DNA of 64,000 nucleotides from positions 124,001 to 188,000 of the forward strand of contig NZ_FNWO01000007.1 in assembly GCF_900108475.1 (NCBI RefSeq), read 5' to 3'. Each line of letters starts with the position of its first letter. The stretch's first letter is position 1. The notes under the pieces are model-generated. The model did no database searches. It saw only the letters and a list, made by a program, of their open reading frames with translations, and was not told the DNA's origin. The position numbers and the translations under genes were made by a program. Source of the DNA: Magnetospirillum fulvum. GTDB lineage: Bacteria; Pseudomonadota; Alphaproteobacteria; Rhodospirillales; Magnetospirillaceae. This document shows positions 18,733-28,214 of this stretch, piece after piece.

Positions 18733-19408
18733 CGCCGTCGAGAACGGCGCGGGCCAACGGCACCGTCACCGCCCGCTGACCGGCCAAAGCGGCACGGTCG
18801 AGGCTATCGACCAAGGCAGCGGCGGCGGCGAAGCTGCGCTCCATCCGCCCCAGCAGATAGCTCACCACCTCCTCGCCGACCTTGATCTGGCGGTCGGAGA
18901 ATTGCTTGACCAGCACCGAAGCCAACAGGGCGTCGTCGGGCGCCCCGATCGCCACGGCGGGCATCGCCCGCAGCCGTGAGATCAGATCGGCCAGCCGCAG
19001 CGGCCAGCGCGCCGCCACCTCGCGCCCGGTCAGCAGCAGGTGACCGCGGGTTTCCCGCACCAGATTGATCAGATGGAACAAGGCCGCCTCGTCGAGCCGA
19101 CCGGCGGCAGCGGCCTGATCGCAATCCTCGACCGCGACCGCTCCGGCCTGGGCCAGCAATCGGGGCGGCGCTTCGACGGTCAAATCGGCGGCGGAAATGA
19201 CGGCGGCTCCGCTGGAGGCGCCGAACAGGTGGACCAGATGGGTCTTGCCGCTGCCGGCCGGGCCGGTCAGCACCAACGCGGCTCCGGGCCAGACCGGCCA
19301 GCGTTGCAGCCAGGCATGGGCGTCGGCATTGCACGGCGCAACGAGGAAATCGCCAGCCGACAATGCGGGTCGGTGGCCGAGATCAAGGGGAAGCTGTGCC
19401 TCGCTCAT
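18704..19408 (-). CDS. hdaA: DnaA regulatory inactivator HdaA
   Basis: A 234-residue AAA+ protein related to DnaA but lacking DnaA's N-terminal and DNA-binding domains. Hda-type proteins, with the beta clamp, stimulate ATP hydrolysis by DnaA after initiation. The N-terminal QLPLDLGHRP is the clamp-binding motif (QLxLxL-like). Walker A is GPAGSGKTH, Walker B-like VAVEDCD, and LISRLRAMP contains the arginine-finger-region pattern. The start at 19408 overlaps the permease stop by four bases (ATGA). The order DUF2066 - AI-2E permease - hdaA is common in alphaproteobacteria. Confidence 0.92.
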   Translation of the reverse strand: MSEAQLPLDLGHRPALSAGDFLVAPCNADAHAWLQRWPVWPGAALVLTGPAGSGKTHLVHLFGASSGAAVISAADLTVEAPPRLLAQAGAVAVEDCDQAAAAGRLDEAALFHLINLVRETRGHLLLTGREVAARWPLRLADLISRLRAMPAVAIGAPDDALLASVLVKQFSDRQIKVGEEVVSYLLGRMERSFAAAAALVDSLDRAALAGQRAVTVPLARAVLDGVTPPTDEED

Positions 19409-20517
19409 CGGTCGGGCGTCGCCTCGCCGCCGTGATAAAGCGAACTGGCCAGATAGCGTTGCAGAACAAAGCGGGTCACCACCCCGATCACCGCCGCCGC
19501 CGGAACCGAGAGCAAGATACCGACGAAGCCGAACAGCGCGCCGCCCGCCAGCAGCGAGAAGATGATCCACACCGGATGCAGCCCGACCCGGTCGCCGACC
19601 AGTTTAGGCGTCAGGGCATAGCCTTCGAGCAGATTGCCGATCAGGAAAACCCCGCCGACACCGGCCAGCAGAGTCAAGCCGCCCCCTTGCGCCAAGGCCA
19701 GAGACAGGCTGACCACCAGCCCGACCAACATCCCGACATAGGGGATAAAGGCCCCCAATCCGGTGGCGGCACCGATCAGCAGCCCGAGATCAAGCCCGAC
19801 CACCGTCAGTCCCAGACCGTAGAACGCGGCCAGGGTCATGCACACCGTCGCCTGACCGCGGACGAACCCGGCCAAAGTCCGGTCGATCTTGCGCATTTCG
19901 GCGCGGATCGTCTCGGCATGGGGACGCGGCAGCCACCCGTCGATGGTCGCGACGATCCGGTCCCAGTCGCGCAGCAGATAAAAGGTCACCACCGGGGTGA
20001 TGAACACCAGCGACAGCAGGCTGACCACGGCGATGCCGCCTTTCAGCAGATCGCGGACCAGTCCGGCCAGCCAGCTGACCACCGTCCCGGCATAGGTGCC
20101 GATCGCCCCCTGAATCTTATCAATCTGCTCGACCGACAACCGATGGCGCAATTCGTCAAGCAGCGGCCCGGCGCGATCGCCCAGGGCGCGGACATAGTTC
20201 GGCACCCGTTCGATGAAGGTCAGCGATTGCTGCTCGATCACCGGGACCAGCACCATCAACGCCAGGATAAAGATCGCGAAGAAACCAAGCGTGATCGCGG
20301 TTGTCGCCAGAGTCCGCGACAGCCCCTTTTCTTCCAGCCGGTCGGCTAACGGATCGAGGAAATAGGCCACCGCCATCCCGGCGACGAAGGGCAGCAGCAC
20401 GCCGCGCAAAACCCACAGCAGAAAGATGGCAACGACGGCGCAGGTCAGCCAGAAGCGCAGACGCTGACCGGGCGTCATCCCGGTCACCACCACCGTCGAG
20501 ATTTCGCTGTTCGTCAT
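19405..20517 (-). CDS. AI-2E/PerM family transporter
   Basis: A 370-residue integral membrane protein of the AI-2E (PerM/TqsA) family. Two N-terminal helices (VVAIFLLWVLRGVLLPFVAG, then AYFLDPLADRLEEKG, the conserved loop) precede a long amphipathic region and about five further helices. PYVGMLVG is the family's conserved C-terminal motif. Members have been linked to export of autoinducer-2 or to Na+/H+ exchange; the substrate here is unknown. It is coupled at both ends: its start overlaps the DUF2066 stop and its stop overlaps the hdaA start, each as ATGA. Confidence 0.9.
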   Translation of the reverse strand: MTNSEISTVVVTGMTPGQRLRFWLTCAVVAIFLLWVLRGVLLPFVAGMAVAYFLDPLADRLEEKGLSRTLATTAITLGFFAIFILALMVLVPVIEQQSLTFIERVPNYVRALGDRAGPLLDELRHRLSVEQIDKIQGAIGTYAGTVVSWLAGLVRDLLKGGIAVVSLLSLVFITPVVTFYLLRDWDRIVATIDGWLPRPHAETIRAEMRKIDRTLAGFVRGQATVCMTLAAFYGLGLTVVGLDLGLLIGAATGLGAFIPYVGMLVGLVVSLSLALAQGGGLTLLAGVGGVFLIGNLLEGYALTPKLVGDRVGLHPVWIIFSLLAGGALFGFVGILLSVPAAAVIGVVTRFVLQRYLASSLYHGGEATPDR

Positions 20518-21596
20518 CGACCGCCTCCGATCCGCAGGGTCCAAAAGCCCCCCACCTGCTCCAGGGTCAGCCCGGCGGAGGCCAGGGCGGTACGAACCTG
20601 TTCGGTCTCGCCGACGACATGGAGCGACAGGGCCGCCTCGTCGCGGGTCAACGACACGATCTCCCACCGCCGGACCTGAGGCACCCGCCCCAACCGCTCG
20701 CGCAGGGAAAGCCAATCGCCCAGCCCCGACAATGGCGCAATGACGGCCAGACTGGCGGAATGATCGAAGGACAGGGTGTTCTGCTGCTTGTATTGGGCCT
20801 CGTACCCCTGGGAAATCTCGGCGATGGCGGCACGCATCGCCGCCTCGGGACCGCCCTCGGCGGTGAAGGTCTTGCTGTCGAACGGCCGCGGCAACGACCC
20901 GCCGCCGCTTAGACTCACCTCGACCGCGCCGTTGGCGGCCACCGAGGCCAGCGCGACCAGCACGTCGCCGCTGCGATAGCGCGCCCCGATCGCGGCCAGG
21001 ATATCGGGCTGAAGCGCGACGATGCGATCGACCGGCGGTGGCGGTGCCCCGGTCGGGTCGGGCACCGACCCGGCAACGGCCAGCGGCACCAGACCGCCCC
21101 CGGCAAACCCGCTCCACGCCGCCCGCCACGAATTGGGTTCGTCCCAGGCGGCAGGCAGACCGCCACCGGCCGGACGCAGCAGCGGCACGACGACGACGGC
21201 GCGCGAGCGCGGCTCGGCGAACTTCACCCCCGCTTCGCGCAGCAGCTTTTTCACCGCCACCGGATTGTAACGCACCGTCATCGTCGCCAGATAGCGCACC
21301 GCCGACGACCGTTCCTGCTCGACCGCGACGTCGCGGACGTATTGGCGGGCATCGACGTTAGGCAGCCGTGCAAGATCGGCAGGGCTGGCCAGCCGCTCGA
21401 GCATACGGCGAAAGCCGGTTCGCTCGGCCTCGGCCATCGCCTGCTCCTTCGCGGCGGCGACGGTGGTGGCGGTGACATCGACGTCAAGCCCGCGCACGGT
21501 AAAGGCATCGGCGGCGAAGGCGCGCGGCCCCGTCACGACGATGGTGAGAACACATAACAGAATCAAAGCGCCGAAACGGCGCCGGAGAGAAGCCAT
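20514..21596 (-). CDS. Exported DUF2066 protein
   Basis: A 360-residue protein with a Sec signal peptide (cleavage likely after the AFA of [10 protein letters not shown], about residue 28) and a DUF2066 domain, marked by [10 protein letters not shown] and [12 protein letters not shown]. The function of DUF2066 is unknown. Its ATG occupies 21596-21594, so its first base is also the first base of the divergent purM start codon. It heads the hdaA operon, so regulation of hdaA may begin inside purM. Confidence 0.85.
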   Translation of the reverse strand: MASLRRRFGALILLCVLTIVVTGPRAFAADAFTVRGLDVDVTATTVAAAKEQAMAEAERTGFRRMLERLASPADLARLPNVDARQYVRDVAVEQERSSAVRYLATMTVRYNPVAVKKLLREAGVKFAEPRSRAVVVVPLLRPAGGGLPAAWDEPNSWRAAWSGFAGGGLVPLAVAGSVPDPTGAPPPPVDRIVALQPDILAAIGARYRSGDVLVALASVAANGAVEVSLSGGGSLPRPFDSKTFTAEGGPEAAMRAAIAEISQGYEAQYKQQNTLSFDHSASLAVIAPLSGLGDWLSLRERLGRVPQVRRWEIVSLTRDEAALSLHVVGETEQVRTALASAGLTLEQVGGFWTLRIGGGR

Positions 21597-22753
21597 TGCA
21601 AACCGTCCGGGATCAAGTATCTTCGGCCAACCCGTTCCGGCCCGAACATATCACACCGAATCCCACGAGGAAGCCCATTCCCGCGCATGATGAAAAGCAA
21701 GGCCTGACCTACCGCGACGCCGGCGTCGATATCGATGCTGGCGAGGCCCTGGTCGAGGCCATCAAGCCGCTGGCCCGTTCGACCGCCCGCACCGGCACCG
21801 CTGCCGGTCTCGGCGGCTTCGGGGCGCTGTTCGACCTTCGCGCTGCCGGCTTTGCCGACCCGATCCTGGTCGCCACCACCGATGGCGTCGGCACCAAGCT
21901 GAAAGTCGCCATCGAGGCGGGCCGACACGACACGGTCGGCATCGATCTGGTCGCGATGTGCGTCAACGATCTGGTGGTCCAGGGGGCGGAGCCGCTGCTC
22001 TTCCTCGATTATTTCGCCACCGGAAAGCTTGACGTCGCCGCAGGCAAGGCGATCGTTTCCGGCATCGCCGAAGGCTGCCGTCAGGCCGGGTGTGCCCTGG
22101 TCGGCGGCGAAACGGCCGAAATGCCCGGCATGTATGCCGATGGCGATTACGATCTGGCCGGGTTCGCGGTCGGCGCCGCCGAGCGCGGGCAGTTGCTGCC
22201 CCTGGTCGATGTTGCCCCCGGCGATATCGTGCTGGGTCTGGCCTCGTCCGGCGTCCATTCCAACGGCTTCTCGCTGGTTCGCCGCATCGTCGAACGCGGC
22301 GGTCTGTCCTATAACGATCCCGCCCCGTTCGCGCCCGCCCGCCCACTGGGCGAAGCCCTGCTGGAGCCGACCCGGATCTATGTTGCCAGCACGCTGGCCG
22401 CGATCCGCGCCGGAACCGTCAAGGCGCTGGCCCACATTACCGGCGGCGGGCTGATCGAGAACCTGCCCCGCGTGCTGCCCGAAGGCGTTGTCGCCGAGAT
22501 CGACGGAGCCGCCTGGGCTCCGCCACCGGTGTTCCGCTGGCTGGCGTTCGAAGGCAAGGTCGCCGCGACCGAGATGGCCCGCACCTTCAATTGCGGGATT
22601 GGGATGGCCCTGGTGGTCGCCCCCGATCAGGCCGACGCAGCGGCGCGTATTCTGACCGAAAAGGGGGAAACCGTCCTTCGGATCGGCCGCGTTCGCGCCC
22701 GCAGCGGCGACGAACCGCAATGCCAAGTGCTGAACCAGGATGGCTGGATCTGA
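21596..22753 (+). CDS. purM: Phosphoribosylformylglycinamidine cyclo-ligase
   Basis: A 385-residue PurM (AIR synthetase), the fifth step of purine synthesis: it closes the imidazole ring of FGAM using ATP. Typical segments are [49 protein letters not shown] and [14 protein letters not shown]. There is no in-frame ATG before the conserved TYRDAG; the start proposed is TTG at 21596, preceded by GGAGAG at a normal distance. This leader (about 40 residues) is longer than in most PurM proteins. The first base is shared with the divergent DUF2066 start codon. purN does not follow. Confidence 0.93.
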   Translation: MQTVRDQVSSANPFRPEHITPNPTRKPIPAHDEKQGLTYRDAGVDIDAGEALVEAIKPLARSTARTGTAAGLGGFGALFDLRAAGFADPILVATTDGVGTKLKVAIEAGRHDTVGIDLVAMCVNDLVVQGAEPLLFLDYFATGKLDVAAGKAIVSGIAEGCRQAGCALVGGETAEMPGMYADGDYDLAGFAVGAAERGQLLPLVDVAPGDIVLGLASSGVHSNGFSLVRRIVERGGLSYNDPAPFAPARPLGEALLEPTRIYVASTLAAIRAGTVKALAHITGGGLIENLPRVLPEGVVAEIDGAAWAPPPVFRWLAFEGKVAATEMARTFNCGIGMALVVAPDQADAAARILTEKGETVLRIGRVRARSGDEPQCQVLNQDGWI

Positions 22754-22886
22754 CGCTTCGGCCGGGTTGTTTCCCTTGGGGGGAGCGGCCCGGCTCCCGG
22801 CGTCCGGGTCATGCGGCACGCGACCCCGGGTCGCTTCGCCGCGCTGACCCGAGCGCTCCACCGCGAACCCGGACCCTGCCCCGCTG

Positions 22887-23828
22887 ATGACTCTTCCTTG
22901 TGCCGTCGTAATCGCCGGACCCACTGCTTCGGGTAAATCGGGACTGGCGCTTGCGCTGGCGGTGGCCTTCGACGGCGTCGTCATCAACGCCGATTCGATG
23001 CAGGTCTACGACGCCCTGCCGATTCTCACCGCCCGCCCCGGACCGGGGGCTTTGACCCGTGTCCCGCACCGCCTCTATGGCATGATTGATCCGGCCGAGC
23101 CCTGCTCGGCGGCGCGCTGGCGCGATCTCGCCACCACCGAGATTTACGCCGCCTGGGAGGCGGGTCGTCTGCCGGTCGTGGTCGGCGGCACCGGGCTCTA
23201 TCTCGAGGCGCTGATGGACGGCCTGTCGCCGATCCCGGAAATCCCGCCCGAGTCCCGCGCCGAAGCCCGCGCCTTGTTCGAGGATCTGGGCAACGCCGAC
23301 TTTCACCGCCGCCTGAGCGAAGCCGATCCCGCCATGGCCGCCCGCCTGCCCCAAGGCGACAGCCAGCGGATGATCCGCGCCTGGGAGGTTTTGTCGGCGA
23401 CCGGGCGCTCGCTGGCGGAATGGCAGACCGAACCGCGCGAAGGTGCGGTGGCGGCGCGCTGGCTGACCCTGGCACTGACCCCCCCGCGCGAACGGCTGCG
23501 TCAAGCCTGTGACGGGCGCTTTGTGGCGATGGTCGATGCCGGAGCGATCACCGAGGCCCGCGACTTCCTCGAGCGCGACCTCGACCCCGTCCTGCCAATC
23601 ATGAAGGCGCTGGGCCTGCGCGATCTGGGCGGCTTTTGCCGGGGCGAACGCTCGCTCGACGACGCGATCGCCGCCGCTCAAAGCGCCACCCGCGCCTATG
23701 CCAAACGCCAGATGACCTGGGTCCGCCATCGACTCAAGCCGGATATGATGTTGGATGCGCAACTTTCGGAAAGTTTGATGACGTCAATCTTTGCGAAAGT
23801 TCGCCAGTTCCGCTTGACCCCCGTTTGA
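22887..23828 (+). CDS. miaA: tRNA dimethylallyltransferase
   Basis: A 313-residue MiaA, which transfers a dimethylallyl group to A37 of tRNAs reading UNN codons. The P-loop is GPTASGKSGLA. INADSMQVYDALPILTARP carries the conserved DSMQVY motif, VVGGTGLYLEALM follows, and RAYAKRQMTWVRH is the C-terminal signature. The length fits. The 133 bases between purM and miaA contain several short GC-rich inverted repeats but no gene. Confidence 0.95.
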   Translation: MTLPCAVVIAGPTASGKSGLALALAVAFDGVVINADSMQVYDALPILTARPGPGALTRVPHRLYGMIDPAEPCSAARWRDLATTEIYAAWEAGRLPVVVGGTGLYLEALMDGLSPIPEIPPESRAEARALFEDLGNADFHRRLSEADPAMAARLPQGDSQRMIRAWEVLSATGRSLAEWQTEPREGAVAARWLTLALTPPRERLRQACDGRFVAMVDAGAITEARDFLERDLDPVLPIMKALGLRDLGGFCRGERSLDDAIAAAQSATRAYAKRQMTWVRHRLKPDMMLDAQLSESLMTSIFAKVRQFRLTPV

Positions 23829-23842
23829 CATGGCGATAGGTT
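23814..23842 (+). promoter_or_regulatory. Weak promoter candidate for ilvBN
   Basis: TTGACC (23814-23819), a 17-base spacer and TAGGTT (23837-23842) lie about 65 bases before ilvB. TTGACA at 23825 has no matching -10 at normal spacing. The element overlaps the end of miaA. Confidence 0.25.
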
Positions 23843-23906
23843 GTGCCCCTTCGTGCCGTCGGGCTCCGATGGCGCGGCGGGATTAATTTGAGTTCAAGGG
23901 GCTGAT

Positions 23907-25673
23907 ATGGTGCACCACGATACGATGACCGGAGCGGAAATCCTCCTCAAGGCCCTGGTCGATCAGGGCGTGGACGTGATTTTCGGGTATCCCGGCGGCG
24001 CCGTGCTCCCGATCTATGACGAACTGTCCAAGCAGAATCGCATCCGTCATATCCTGGTCCGGCACGAGCAGGCGGCGGTCCATGCCGCCGAAGGCTATGC
24101 TCGCTCGACCGGCAAGGTCGGCTGCGTCCTGGTGACCTCGGGTCCGGGCGCGACCAACGCCGTCACCGGGCTGGCCGACGCGCAGTGCGATTCGGTGCCG
24201 CTGGTCTGTCTGACCGGGCAGGTTCCGACTCATCTGATCGGCAACGACGCGTTTCAGGAAGCCGACATCACCGGCATCACCCGCCCCTGCACCAAGCACA
24301 ATTATCTGGTGAAGGACACCAATCAGCTCGCCCGCACCGTGCACGAAGCGTTCCATGTCGCCCGCTCGGGCCGACCGGGGCCGGTGCTGATCGACCTGCC
24401 CAAGGACGTCGTCCAGAATCGCGGCCTCTATCAGCCGCCGTCGAAGACCAAGTCGAAGTACAATCCCCAGGTCAAGGGCGACCTCCGCGCCATCGAAAAG
24501 GCGGTCGATCTGATCGCCAGCGCCAAGCGGCCGGTGTTCTATGTCGGCGGCGGCGTCATCAATTCCGGTCTGGCCGCCTGTCAGTTGCTGACCCAGTTCG
24601 TGCGGATGACCGGCTTCCCCTGCACCCTGACCCTGATGGGCCTGGGCGCGTTTCCGGGATCGGACCCGTTGTTCCTCGGCATGCTGGGAATGCACGGCAC
24701 CGTCGAAGCCAACATGGCGATGCACGATTGCGACGTGATGATCAATATCGGCGCCCGCTTCGACGACCGTGTCACCGGTCGGCTGAACGCCTTCTCGCCG
24801 AACTCAAAGAAGATCCACATCGACATCGACCCCAGCTCGATCAACAAGAACGTCGCGGTCGATCTGTCGATCGTCGGCGATTGCGCCCATGTCATCGAAG
24901 ACATGATCAAGGTGTGGAAAGCCCGTCAGCCCAAGATCGACGAGCGGGCACTTCGGGCGTGGTGGGCCAAGATCGAGGAATGGCGCGGCGCCGACAGCCT
25001 GCGCTATCCCGCCTCCGACACGATCATCAAGCCGCAATACGCGATCCAGCGCCTGTACGACCTGACCCGCTCGCGCAATCCCTATATCTGCACCGAAGTC
25101 GGGCAGCATCAGATGTGGGCGGCCCAGCATCTGCGGCTGGATTTGCCGCTGCACTGGCTGACCTCGGGCGGGCTGGGCACGATGGGCTATGGCCTGCCCG
25201 CCGCAATGGGAGTCCAGACCGCCCATCCCGACGCGCTGGTGATCGACATCGCCGGTGAATCCTCGATCCAGATGAATATCCAGGAGATGGCGACCCTGGT
25301 TCAGCACAATCTGCCGGTCAAAATCGTCATCCTCAACAACCAGTATATGGGGATGGTGCGGCAGTGGCAGGAGCTGATCCACGGCGCCCGCTACTCGGAA
25401 AGCCACATGGATCATCACCCCGATTTCGTCAAACTGGCCGAGGCGTTCGGCGCGGTCGGGCTGCGGGCCGAGCGCCCGGATCAGGTGGACGGCGTCATCG
25501 CCGAGATGCTGGCGGTCAACCGTCCGGTCATCGTCGAGATGCGCACCGACGCCAGCGAGAACGTGTTTCCGATGATCATGCCCGGCATGGCCCATAACGA
25601 GATGGTGCTGGGACAGGAAGATCGCTCGCGCGACAATCCGGGGTCCGAACAGGACGGCATGGTTCTGGTCTAA
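23907..25673 (+). CDS. ilvB: Acetolactate synthase, catalytic subunit
   Basis: A 588-residue thiamine-diphosphate enzyme that makes 2-acetolactate or 2-aceto-2-hydroxybutyrate, the first common step to Val, Leu and Ile. The N-terminal VIFGYPGGAVLPIYDEL and RHEQAAVHAAEGYAR include the catalytic Glu. GARFDDRVTG lies in the FAD-binding middle domain. GLGTMGYGLPAAMG followed by DIAGESSIQMN and NNQYMGMVRQWQ forms the ThDP/Mg site (GD/E...NN type; here the first residue pair reads AGE rather than GD). It is followed 13 bases later by its regulatory subunit. Confidence 0.96.
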   Translation: MVHHDTMTGAEILLKALVDQGVDVIFGYPGGAVLPIYDELSKQNRIRHILVRHEQAAVHAAEGYARSTGKVGCVLVTSGPGATNAVTGLADAQCDSVPLVCLTGQVPTHLIGNDAFQEADITGITRPCTKHNYLVKDTNQLARTVHEAFHVARSGRPGPVLIDLPKDVVQNRGLYQPPSKTKSKYNPQVKGDLRAIEKAVDLIASAKRPVFYVGGGVINSGLAACQLLTQFVRMTGFPCTLTLMGLGAFPGSDPLFLGMLGMHGTVEANMAMHDCDVMINIGARFDDRVTGRLNAFSPNSKKIHIDIDPSSINKNVAVDLSIVGDCAHVIEDMIKVWKARQPKIDERALRAWWAKIEEWRGADSLRYPASDTIIKPQYAIQRLYDLTRSRNPYICTEVGQHQMWAAQHLRLDLPLHWLTSGGLGTMGYGLPAAMGVQTAHPDALVIDIAGESSIQMNIQEMATLVQHNLPVKIVILNNQYMGMVRQWQELIHGARYSESHMDHHPDFVKLAEAFGAVGLRAERPDQVDGVIAEMLAVNRPVIVEMRTDASENVFPMIMPGMAHNEMVLGQEDRSRDNPGSEQDGMVLV

Positions 25674-25686
25674 GGGGTATTACGAA

Positions 25687-26202
25687 TTGACCAACGCAGT
25701 TCAAGACAGCAACCGCCACACCATTTCCGTCCTGGTCGATAATGAATCCGGCGTGCTCGCCCGGGTCATCGGCCTGTTCTCGGGGCGTGGCTACAATATA
25801 GAGAGCCTGACCGTCGCCGAGGTCGATGCGCGCGAGAATCTGTCGCGGATCACCATCGTTACCTCGGGCACCCGGATGATTATCGAGCAGATCAAGAACC
25901 AGCTGCGCCGTCTGGTGCCGGTGCACAAGGTCCACGATCTGACCATCGAAGGCCCCCATGTCTCGCGCGAGTTGGCCTTGATCAAGGTCGCCTCGACCGG
26001 GGAAAAGCGGGTCGAGGCGCTCCGCATCGCCGACATCTTCCGCGCCCGCGCGATCGATTCGACCAACGAATCCTTTGTGTTCGAGGTGGTCGGCGCGACC
26101 GAGAAGGTCGATGCCTTCGTGACCCTGATGCAGCCGCTGGGACTGATCGACGTGTCGCGCACCGGCGTCGTCGCCATCGCCCGCGGCCCCAAGGCCCTGT
26201 AA
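25687..26202 (+). CDS. ilvN: Acetolactate synthase, regulatory subunit
   Basis: A 171-residue regulatory subunit (IlvH-sized) that confers valine feedback inhibition. The N-terminal ACT domain is clear (HTISVLVDNESGVLARVIGL, GYNIESLTV), followed by the C-terminal regulatory-subunit domain from about residue 85. The start is a TTG at 25687 with AAGGGG about 10 bases upstream. ilvC, which often follows in this operon, is not present; the next gene is on the other strand. Confidence 0.94.
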   Translation: MTNAVQDSNRHTISVLVDNESGVLARVIGLFSGRGYNIESLTVAEVDARENLSRITIVTSGTRMIIEQIKNQLRRLVPVHKVHDLTIEGPHVSRELALIKVASTGEKRVEALRIADIFRARAIDSTNESFVFEVVGATEKVDAFVTLMQPLGLIDVSRTGVVAIARGPKAL

Positions 26203-26244
26203 TCGCGGAACGCCGATCGGGGGGCGGCTTTTGTCCGTCCCCCG

Positions 26245-26991
26245 TCAGCGGAAATCAATCGCCTCGTCCGGGGTCAGCGCTTCGAAGGCGGGACGGGCGA
26301 ACAGGAATCCCTGAACGAAGCGCAAGCCGGACTCTTTCAGCACCGCCAGTTCCTCGGCCCGCTCGACCCCTTCCGCCACCACCTTGATCTCCAGGTCGCG
26401 GCACACCGACAACATCGCCTGGACAATCACCCGGCGGGTGCGGTCGCGGTCGCAATTCCGCACCAGACCGATATCGATCTTGACGATGTCGGGATGGATG
26501 TTGGCGAGCAGATTGAGGCCGCAGGCCCCCGCTCCGAAATCGTCGAGGGCGACCAGAAAGCCCTGGGTGCGGTAATAATCAATGATCCGCGACAGGTGGA
26601 TGTGATCGGAGATGCTTTCGTCTTCGGTGATTTCGAACGTGATGCGGTCGCAGGGAAAACCGACCCGCTCGGCGGCGGCTAGGGTAGCGCGGATACAGGC
26701 ACTGGGCTCATAAACCGCGTTGGGCATGAAATTGATGTTGAGGCGACGGTCCAATCCCAGCCGCCCGGCCAGTTCGATCGCGCGGACCCGGCAGGCCTGA
26801 TCGAAGCCATAGCGGTTTTCCGGCGTCACCTGCGACAGGATGCTGGCGGCGGACTGGCCTTCGGGGCCACGCACCAGCGCCTCGAACGCATGCACCCGGC
26901 GTAATTCCAGGTCGATCACCGGCTGGAATGCCATCGAAAAGGGAATATCGAAGGTCTCGCCATCGCGGCATCGTCCGCACTGGGTGGGCAT
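26245..26991 (-). CDS. Stand-alone EAL-domain protein (predicted c-di-GMP phosphodiesterase)
   Basis: A 248-residue protein made almost entirely of one EAL domain, which hydrolyses cyclic di-GMP to pGpG. The catalytic set appears complete: FEALVRG, NINFMPN, ITFEITEDE, LDDFGAG, DIVKIDIG, VVAEGVE and FVQGFLFARP. The N-terminus has the cysteine pair QCGRC (residues 4-8), which may bind metal or respond to redox. No membrane segment or sensor domain is present. It converges on ilvN and is divergent from cysQ. Confidence 0.9.
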   Translation of the reverse strand: MPTQCGRCRDGETFDIPFSMAFQPVIDLELRRVHAFEALVRGPEGQSAASILSQVTPENRYGFDQACRVRAIELAGRLGLDRRLNINFMPNAVYEPSACIRATLAAAERVGFPCDRITFEITEDESISDHIHLSRIIDYYRTQGFLVALDDFGAGACGLNLLANIHPDIVKIDIGLVRNCDRDRTRRVIVQAMLSVCRDLEIKVVAEGVERAEELAVLKESGLRFVQGFLFARPAFEALTPDEAIDFR

Positions 26992-27112
26992 CGGTCACCT
27001 CCCGTCTTTGCCCGGCATCATCCACCGGGGGCCGGGGCCGGGTCAACGCGCCTGTTCGAGACTGGAACCATGACTGGCGCGGCGAACCGGCTTCGCTTAC
27101 TCTTTTCCCATC

Positions 27113-27901
27113 ATGACTTACTCGCCCGCTGCCCTGCTTCCCGCCCTGGAGGATCTTGCCCGTCAGGCCGGAGCCGCCATCATGGAGATCTATGCCGAGG
27201 AGTTCGCGGTCCGCCACAAGGCGGATTCCTCGCCGGTGACCGAGGCCGATCTGCGGGCCGAGGCGATCATCCTGCCCGGACTCGCCGCGCTGACCCCCGA
27301 TTTCGCGATCGTCGCCGAGGAACAGGTCGCGGCGGGACGGGTGCCGGTGCTGAGCGACCGCCCGTTCTGGCTGGTCGATCCGCTTGACGGCACCAAGGAA
27401 TTCGTCCGTCGCAACGGCGAGTTCACCGTCAATATTGGCTTGATCGACAACGGGAATCCGGTCGCAGGCGTGGTGCTGGCCCCGGTGCCGGGCCTGCTGT
27501 GGTCGGGAGCGGGCGGCCGGGCCTTCCGGGTTGATGCCGATGGACAGCGCCAGTCGATCGCCTGCCGTCCCCGCCCCACCACCGGCGTCCGGATCGTCAC
27601 CAGCCGGTCGCACAATCAGCCCGATCTGTTGACCCGATGGATGGCCCGGTTCGAACAGCCCGAACTCGACTTCGCCGGATCGTCGCTGAAACTGTGCCGG
27701 GTCGCCGAGGGCTCGGCCGACCTTTACCCCCGCTTTGGCCCCACCTGCGAATGGGATATCGCCGCCGCTCATGCCGTGCTGAGGGCGGCAGGCGGCACGA
27801 TCGAGACCTTTGACGGCGTGCCGCTGGCCTATGCCAAGCCGGGCTTTCTCAATCCCGATTTCGTCGCCCGCGGATCCGAGCCGATCCCCCAACACGTGTA
27901 G
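27113..27901 (+). CDS. cysQ: 3'(2'),5'-bisphosphate nucleotidase CysQ
   Basis: A 262-residue inositol-monophosphatase-fold enzyme that removes the 3' phosphate of PAP/PAPS, recycling a by-product of sulfate assimilation. The metal-binding motif WLVDPLDGTKEFV and the C-terminal CEWDIAAAHAVL are both intact, and DSSPVTEADLRAE is the N-terminal family signature. No signal peptide; it acts at the inner face of the membrane or in the cytosol. The ATG at 27113 was chosen for the clear family N-terminus. No other sulfur gene is adjacent; cysA is 9 kb away. Confidence 0.94.
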   Translation: MTYSPAALLPALEDLARQAGAAIMEIYAEEFAVRHKADSSPVTEADLRAEAIILPGLAALTPDFAIVAEEQVAAGRVPVLSDRPFWLVDPLDGTKEFVRRNGEFTVNIGLIDNGNPVAGVVLAPVPGLLWSGAGGRAFRVDADGQRQSIACRPRPTTGVRIVTSRSHNQPDLLTRWMARFEQPELDFAGSSLKLCRVAEGSADLYPRFGPTCEWDIAAAHAVLRAAGGTIETFDGVPLAYAKPGFLNPDFVARGSEPIPQHV

Positions 27902-27987
27902 CCTGGACAACCGTTCCAGACGGAAAATCCCCGCTCAAAATTGTTGCATTTTTCGCACGATCGAGCCATTCTGACCGAGTGAGAGGT

Positions 27988-28140
27988 TGATCCTTTCACC
28001 CTTTAGCCGCCGTAGTTCACTTACGGTGACTTGGCCGGAACTCGCAACCCATAGTGGTTGTGGCGGACTGCGATCCGCCCCTCGGGGATCTAGCCGCTTC
28101 TTCACGAAGAGAGGCCGTCGGCCCGCCCGGCGGTCTTTTC
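27988..28140 (+). ncRNA. Candidate structured RNA upstream of an acetyltransferase gene
   Basis: This gene-free stretch of about 313 bases (27902-28214) contains a dense series of hairpins on the plus strand: 28010-28026 (CCGTA/TACGG), 28045-28060 (CAACC/GGTTG), 28062-28079 (a perfect six-base-pair stem GGCGGA/TCCGCC) and the short repeat CTTC/GAAG near 28097-28108. It ends with a terminator-like stem plus TTTT. It could be a small RNA or a regulatory leader that attenuates the downstream gene. No known riboswitch consensus was recognised. Confidence 0.4.
28113..28139 (+). terminator. Terminator-like hairpin ending the structured RNA
   Basis: A nine-base-pair stem (28113-28121 with 28127-28135, two G-U pairs) and a five-base loop are followed by TTTT. 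It sits 76 bases before the next start codon. Confidence 0.55.
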
Positions 28141-28214
28141 GTTGTTCCCCTTCCCCTTTGCCAGACCGGCCCCCATCTGAAGGGCACGGCCCCTTTCATC
28201 ACATCGGGACGACC

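Noticed and set aside
28015-28110. Resemblance to a guanidine-II (mini-ykkC) riboswitch because ACGG and ACGA occur in loops
   Set aside because: Loops and stem lengths do not fit the ACGR tetraloop hairpin pair, and the downstream gene is not a guanidine-related transporter.
27987-28214. In-frame extension of the acetyltransferase upstream of ATG 28215
   Set aside because: The encoded residues are Arg/Pro/Ser-rich and run through hairpins and a terminator-like structure, so this part is better read as RNA.
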